From NCBI RefSeq assembly GCF_000003605.2, contig NW_003151262.1, positions 213,014 through 277,013 of the forward strand: a stretch of DNA of 64,000 nt, in the 5' to 3' direction. Within the stretch, counting starts at the first letter, position 1; each line of letters opens with the position of its first letter. Source of the DNA: Saccoglossus kowalevskii (taxonomy: Eukaryota > Hemichordata > Enteropneusta > Harrimaniidae). Shown piece after piece: positions 59,680 through 64,000 of the stretch. Made by a program: the position numbers and the translations under genes. Under the pieces are notes generated by a model, which worked only from the letters and a program-made list of their open reading frames with translations, was not told the origin of the DNA and searched no databases.

Positions 59680-60073
59680 TGCTGACTGTTTCAAATTCGC
59701 AAATGATAATTTTGAATGTGTTGGTATTGTAGTAGAAAATTCACTAATTGTATGTGCCTATATCACTCCAAGTGTACCTTGGTTTAGAACAAAAGAAAAC
59801 CTAACTCAGTCGATGAACGACTGTAAAACAATTCAACTTCAGAATAATTGTGATACTGTTGTCATTACTGATGATTTTAATATTCACCTCAATGATCCTA
59901 ATAAAAAAGAAACAGATTTATTTTGCCACTATGAATTACATCAGCTTATTATTAAGCCTACTCATAATCTTGCAAGAATACTGGACTTATTCTTCACTAA
60001 TCATGCAAACTCAAATCATTTTTCACATGCAGTGTATTTCAGTGACCACAAGTTAAGCGTTTGTTATTTTTAA
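59680..60073 (+). pseudogene. Endonuclease/exonuclease/phosphatase-like C-terminal half
   Basis: One open frame, V-I-T-D-D-F-N-I-H-L-N-D then I-L-D-L-F-F-T-N and F-S-D-H-K-L-S-V, the second half of an APE/EEP fold. It is continuous with a stretch that links it to the helicase. The N-terminal half (with the catalytic Glu) is not seen. It shares the reading direction of the helicase. Confidence 0.65.
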
Positions 60074-61809
60074 AGACACTTTGATTGCTGGGTCTATTTT
60101 AGAATTGTTGGAAATTGTACCGCTGAAAAATGTTAATGCCGTACAGATGAAAATTCACTTTCACCTGACCCCTCTCATGTATCTAGGTACATACTATAAA
60201 TTAACTTGCTGAAAAACTGAGTGATTTGAAAAAAAATGTTTCTCAAAAATTACAGACTGCAGGGCTTTTATGATATCAACATACTAAAGTGCCATTTCAG
60301 CCCAGTAAGTATGCAATTAGAATCGACCGAGCTACACTCACATCACTTGCGGCTTTCTAGCACTCGAGTTAGCGAACAACTTAAATTACCCAGACTTGGG
60401 GCTCAACTACATATTCAAAATTTAATCATTTTTTTACGTTCCAAAAAAGTCACACTCCAACATTGCATGCTTTCCCAGCAGTTATAGAGGTGTAAAATAA
60501 CCCAGTCAGAAAGTGCAATGAACTCTGTAACGCGTGATAACATCAATATTTATTTTGACAAAATATAAAACGCCATGTGATATTTTCTTTCACGTTTGAT
60601 GATACGCACCGAGACACCGATTTTAAATCCTAAAAATGTTCAACACGTGCAACTACATATGATTCACGATCAAAAAAAAGAACGATGTACAATATACATT
60701 GCTTAGACAAGCATAACACATTTTTGAAGTTGAAAATGTGGAAAGAATCCTGCCTTAGCCAGCCAGTGGAAACATTTGTTGAGATGATGCAGTTTCAGAA
60801 CTGCAGAGAGGGATCTATGTAAACGTAAACACAAAGGTAAGTGTACAATATCGTTCATTCAATAGTTAGTATGTCACACTCTATCAATATGTCAGTTTTC
60901 CAATTGTTTCATATCAATCTAAAAATAGTGGCGACTCTGTATTCATTCAGTAGGTGTAATGTTATAAATTCTCATAGATTGAAGTTTCTCATTATTTTTT
61001 AAATTACAAAAAATTAAAGGGAACATTGACATGCAGATGAATAAAAAATGAATTACTTTTCGACCCATTTTTACTTTGTGTTAACTTTTAGTTTAGTCGG
61101 ATGTACTGTGTCTGACTCTAGCATTACTACCTTAGATATATGGGTGTTTTTTGTGTTGAAGACCACTCCCCACAATTGCTATTTTTTAGATCAACTGTAG
61201 ACACAGCAGACCTATTCTTATTACTGATTGTCCTTCAACATGAAGTCCGAATGCTTTAACATTGTATATACAAGTACATTGGGTGGTTCCCTATTTCAAA
61301 TGTTTTAAGTGGGTACATTTCAGTATACAGCCCAGCTATATCAACTGATAGGTTGCTAGTATAATCATTTATTTCACCGATATTAAATGCACTGTCTTTC
61401 TTTAGAAATAACAGTCGCATGAAAGATATAGTTTTATCAGATGGTACGAGGGAAGTCAAAGTTAATCTCTGGGAAGACAAATGTGACCTTAAACCACAGA
61501 GGGTGCAACTGTACGAATTACCCCACTGGCAGTAAAAGAGTATCAGGGACAAAAGAACCCGTCTTCAAATGTAAATACCACTGTCAAAGTGAGTATTAAT
61601 TACTTGTAACCAAAAACGGTTCGTGTTTACAATATATGCACTTCATGTGCAAACAAAATCATCAGAATCTATTACACAATGTAAGCACTTTTCAGCTTGA
61701 AATATATTGATGAGATATGCTTATTTTATGTTAATTTAATAACGGTTTGAATTTGACTTCTTGCGGAGAACTCTTCATTTTATTTATCATCTTTGAATTG
61801 CTTATTCAG
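60074..61809. other. No gene recognised
   Basis: Variable AT-rich DNA. A donor-like gtaagtgt at about 60837 follows a moderately coding-like stretch (60770-60836), but no partner is certain. An open frame of 98 codons (61256-61552, minus) has no domain. Confidence 0.4.
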
Positions 61810-61877
61810 ATACTTAAAGATGAAGCTACCCGCATCATGAAAGTGGGGATGTTGCAAAGAGTGGATGAAGGCGATTG
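61810..61877 (+). CDS. Possible small internal exon, unidentified
   Basis: 68 nt between a good acceptor (gaattgcttattcag) and a consensus donor (GATTG|gtaagt) encodes I-L-K-D-E-A-T-R-I-M-K-V-G-M-L-Q-R-V-D-E. The composition is clearly more coding-like than the flanks. No family, paralogue or neighbouring exon was identified. Confidence 0.3.
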
Positions 61878-64000
61878 GTAAGTTATTTTATTAGCTCTAC
61901 CTTTACATTGACATTAATGAATGATTTCAAACAAATTTGATAGCAAGTACCTTCAGTCTCAGTTCATATCGAATTTTTGTTCTTCAGTGATGTTTTGCTC
62001 GAAACTGTTATATCCGACTACTGTTTTTATGGAAGGTGATTCTGTTGAACTCTTCAATAAAGCAGACCTCTTTGAACTGCGAGATCACTTGTTATGGATT
62101 CCATTCTATTGTGTGGCTGCAGAGTTACTTCATACTTGGTCATTGGTCATTAATTCCCTTAAAAATATTGTGCAAGAAAACTTGCAGAGAACTACAATAT
62201 TACTTGGTACCTAAAAATATCTGCCAATACTACAAAACCATTTAATTTTGTCAATCACATTCGTTTAGCATAGCGCCACCAATGGGAAAGGGTTACAGCT
62301 GTTCAATACATTTTTCTTGATACAAAATTGTCCCTAATTTTTGTCTCTGAAACGCAACTTGATCGCTTTGAGTTTAAAGTGTTTGTACGTCTTTTCCATG
62401 AAAATCCCGAGAACTGTTCATTTTATTGGACACACTACGCTTTGGGGTATACATTGGACCAGATTAGTTTTTCGACCAAATCTGTTTATGTTAACTATGC
62501 TTAATTCGCATCTTCTTTTAAACTCCTATTGTCAAAAACGGGAGCTGATGTCTCGGTAATGTCTGAACAATCTTGTTCAAACGGAATTTCAAAAAGTACT
62601 GGGCCGATTGGGATCGTATACTGGATACACAGATACTATGAGAGAAATATAAGATCTGGGGCAGTTTTGAATATGCTAATAGCCTTATTTGCATATTAAT
62701 TTGATAACTTTCAGAAAAATTACATTTGTTCCATGTATATTTTGAGAACCAGTGATTTATTCAAATTAATCAATCTAAAATAATTTGTTATTATGTACAA
62801 CGCCCTCTATAACAAGTATAGCGGCATCACATGTTATTTTTGAGATTCACATGACTTTATTAGAAAACTTTGTTTTACTGATTTAACTTTTTTTATTGAC
62901 TTCATACCAAACTCAACTGGAAAATCTATGCCAAATTTACAATTTATTTTCACTGACAACTAATTAAAACTAGGAACTGAGCAGAACAGAAACCGGGAAA
63001 GTAGATAAATGATCAGAATCCCTAATAGTGAAATAATTACTGAATAAAAGTCAGTGAAATATATTATATAGCACAGTGTTAGCTCCAGTTTGTTTTGGAA
63101 ATTGTGAAATGGTTTTCACCTTACTTTATCAAGCTGAAAACTTCTTCCACTTGAACTACACAAAGTTCTTCTCTTTAATTGTTACAACAGACAACTGGAG
63201 CACATACTGAGCGTTACTAAATTAGGATTATCTTGTAAACAACTCAAAAGATTTGGTCCAAATCTGATATGGATATATATTAACGTAATATGCATATCAT
63301 ATTGCTGTAAAGGATACTTTGCATATGTAAATTAGCTAAATTGCACATTGTTTTGTTTACCAAAAATGGAATCTCACATATTTGGACCAAATTTGATCAG
63401 GTTATACATTGATGTAATTAGCATATCATATTAATATTGAGGATTAGTCTAATATGGCTTATGTGATGTAAGTTCATGAACCTATTACTAGATGCTGCTC
63501 ATAATTTGTACAGACATGTACTCTGGATAAAAGAATTAATCCTGGACTTCTACTAATCAGTTTTAACTGTTAAAACCTTTGCACAAAATACATGATAGCC
63601 TTTTCTATTTTTAACTAGACAACTATAAAACTATATTTTCTCAGATTATTTCTGTTTTTCAATTGTATTGCAAAGAAGGTGGTGATAGTACTGATTGACC
63701 AGCGTCTGTCAGCAATTTCGACTTCTTTAAAACCACAGGTCAAAATGCTTCCAAATTTGATACACTTATTCTTTGCATGGTTTGTTTTCATGTCCAACTG
63801 TCAAATTCTCTAGTTCTGGTGAATATTTCTTGATTTCTTCAAAAAACTGAAGTGATAATTCTTCAAAGTATGATATACAAGCGGTTCTCTTTCAGATTTA
63901 AATCTCAAATTATTTATTTTACCAGAATACCTTTAATTTTAATTGTTTGTTTTTTTCTCCAAAACTGCAAGTCAGAATGCTTTAGCCGTAATGTACCTAC
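61878..64000. repeat. AT-rich DNA with degenerate tandem repeats
   Basis: Units around 62640-62700, 63250-63330 and 63376-63450 share tttggNccaaatNtgat and atatgcatatcatatt. The sequence near 63715-63780 and 63960-63985 shares caaaactgcaa(g)tcagaatgctt-type motifs. No gene is supported. Confidence 0.5.

Larger units (their letters stand above)
56640..60073 (+). mobile_element. Helentron-like (Helitron superfamily) element, degraded
   Basis: Pieces in order on the plus strand: H-H-H-T-R-T-C-K-K-R-K-G near 56910; A-N-M-D-I-K-N-I-T-D-I-W-A-C-I-A-Y-I-T-S near 57250; Y-V-P-T-G-Y-E-E-E-R-T-R-M-L-K near 57500; a PIF1 helicase (58150-59610) and an endonuclease-like end (59680-60073). This layout is that of Rep-helicase proteins of Helitron elements with a C-terminal nuclease. 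The HUH Rep centre is not visible, and stop codons and shifts break the frame in at least a dozen places. No ends (5' TC, 3' hairpin-CTRR) were located. Confidence 0.75.

Noticed and set aside
59813-60073. Separate LINE endonuclease fragment
   Set aside because: The same frame runs back continuously into the helicase tail, so it belongs to the Helentron-like element.
1-64000. Polinton or endogenous virus with capsid genes
   Set aside because: I looked for family B polymerase, capsid, packaging ATPase and integrase motifs on both strands and saw none.

Overview
The window looks like nuclear DNA of an AT-rich invertebrate animal. Its genes have short exons with GT-AG introns and small introns, and it contains LINEs, a Penelope-like element, a DIRS-like element, a Helitron-type element, many minisatellites and one 50-N assembly gap. 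No operon-like or bacterial organisation is seen. The content (WxxW modules, Helentron-like and Penelope-like elements, repeats headed by GC-rich hairpins) would fit a marine deuterostome or lophotrochozoan; I cannot name the species.

Layout. 0-9.5 kb: a minus-strand gene for a secreted protein made almost entirely of WxxW (mucin-type) domains, here five, followed downstream by decayed LINE and satellite sequence. 9.5-18.5 kb: two related ~2.3-2.5 kb repeats and a large 37-bp minisatellite (16.1-17.9 kb, about 47 units). 18.6-27.9 kb: a second copy of the first segment carrying a paralogous gene with three WxxW domains; a deletion removed the positions of two domain exons and a LINE inserted close by. 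28.2-31.7 kb: a fossil DIRS-like tyrosine-recombinase retrotransposon. 32-37 kb: LINE fragments, tRNA-like sequences and an inverted copy of the repeat found at 1.4-2.2 and 18.6-19.5 kb. 37.9 kb: assembly gap. 38.5-40.3 kb: a tandem repeat carrying X-box-like sites and a Harbinger-like element with inverted ends. 41-55 kb: a mosaic of repeats, several paired with sequences in the first 18 kb, with Penelope-like GIY-YIG fragments. 55.7-60.1 kb: a degraded Helentron-like element with a PIF1 helicase followed by half of an endonuclease fold. 60-64 kb: mostly low-information DNA with one possible small exon.

The only convincing host genes are the two WxxW genes. Each has a signal-peptide exon, a 37-nt linker exon, and domain exons that are all phase 1-1, so modules can be gained or lost without breaking the frame. 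The rest is a record of duplication, transposition and satellite growth. The best candidates for something undescribed are the WxxW-only secreted family, the minisatellite that has expanded in one paralogous site and not the other, and the dispersed repeat that carries RFX-type X-box palindromes.
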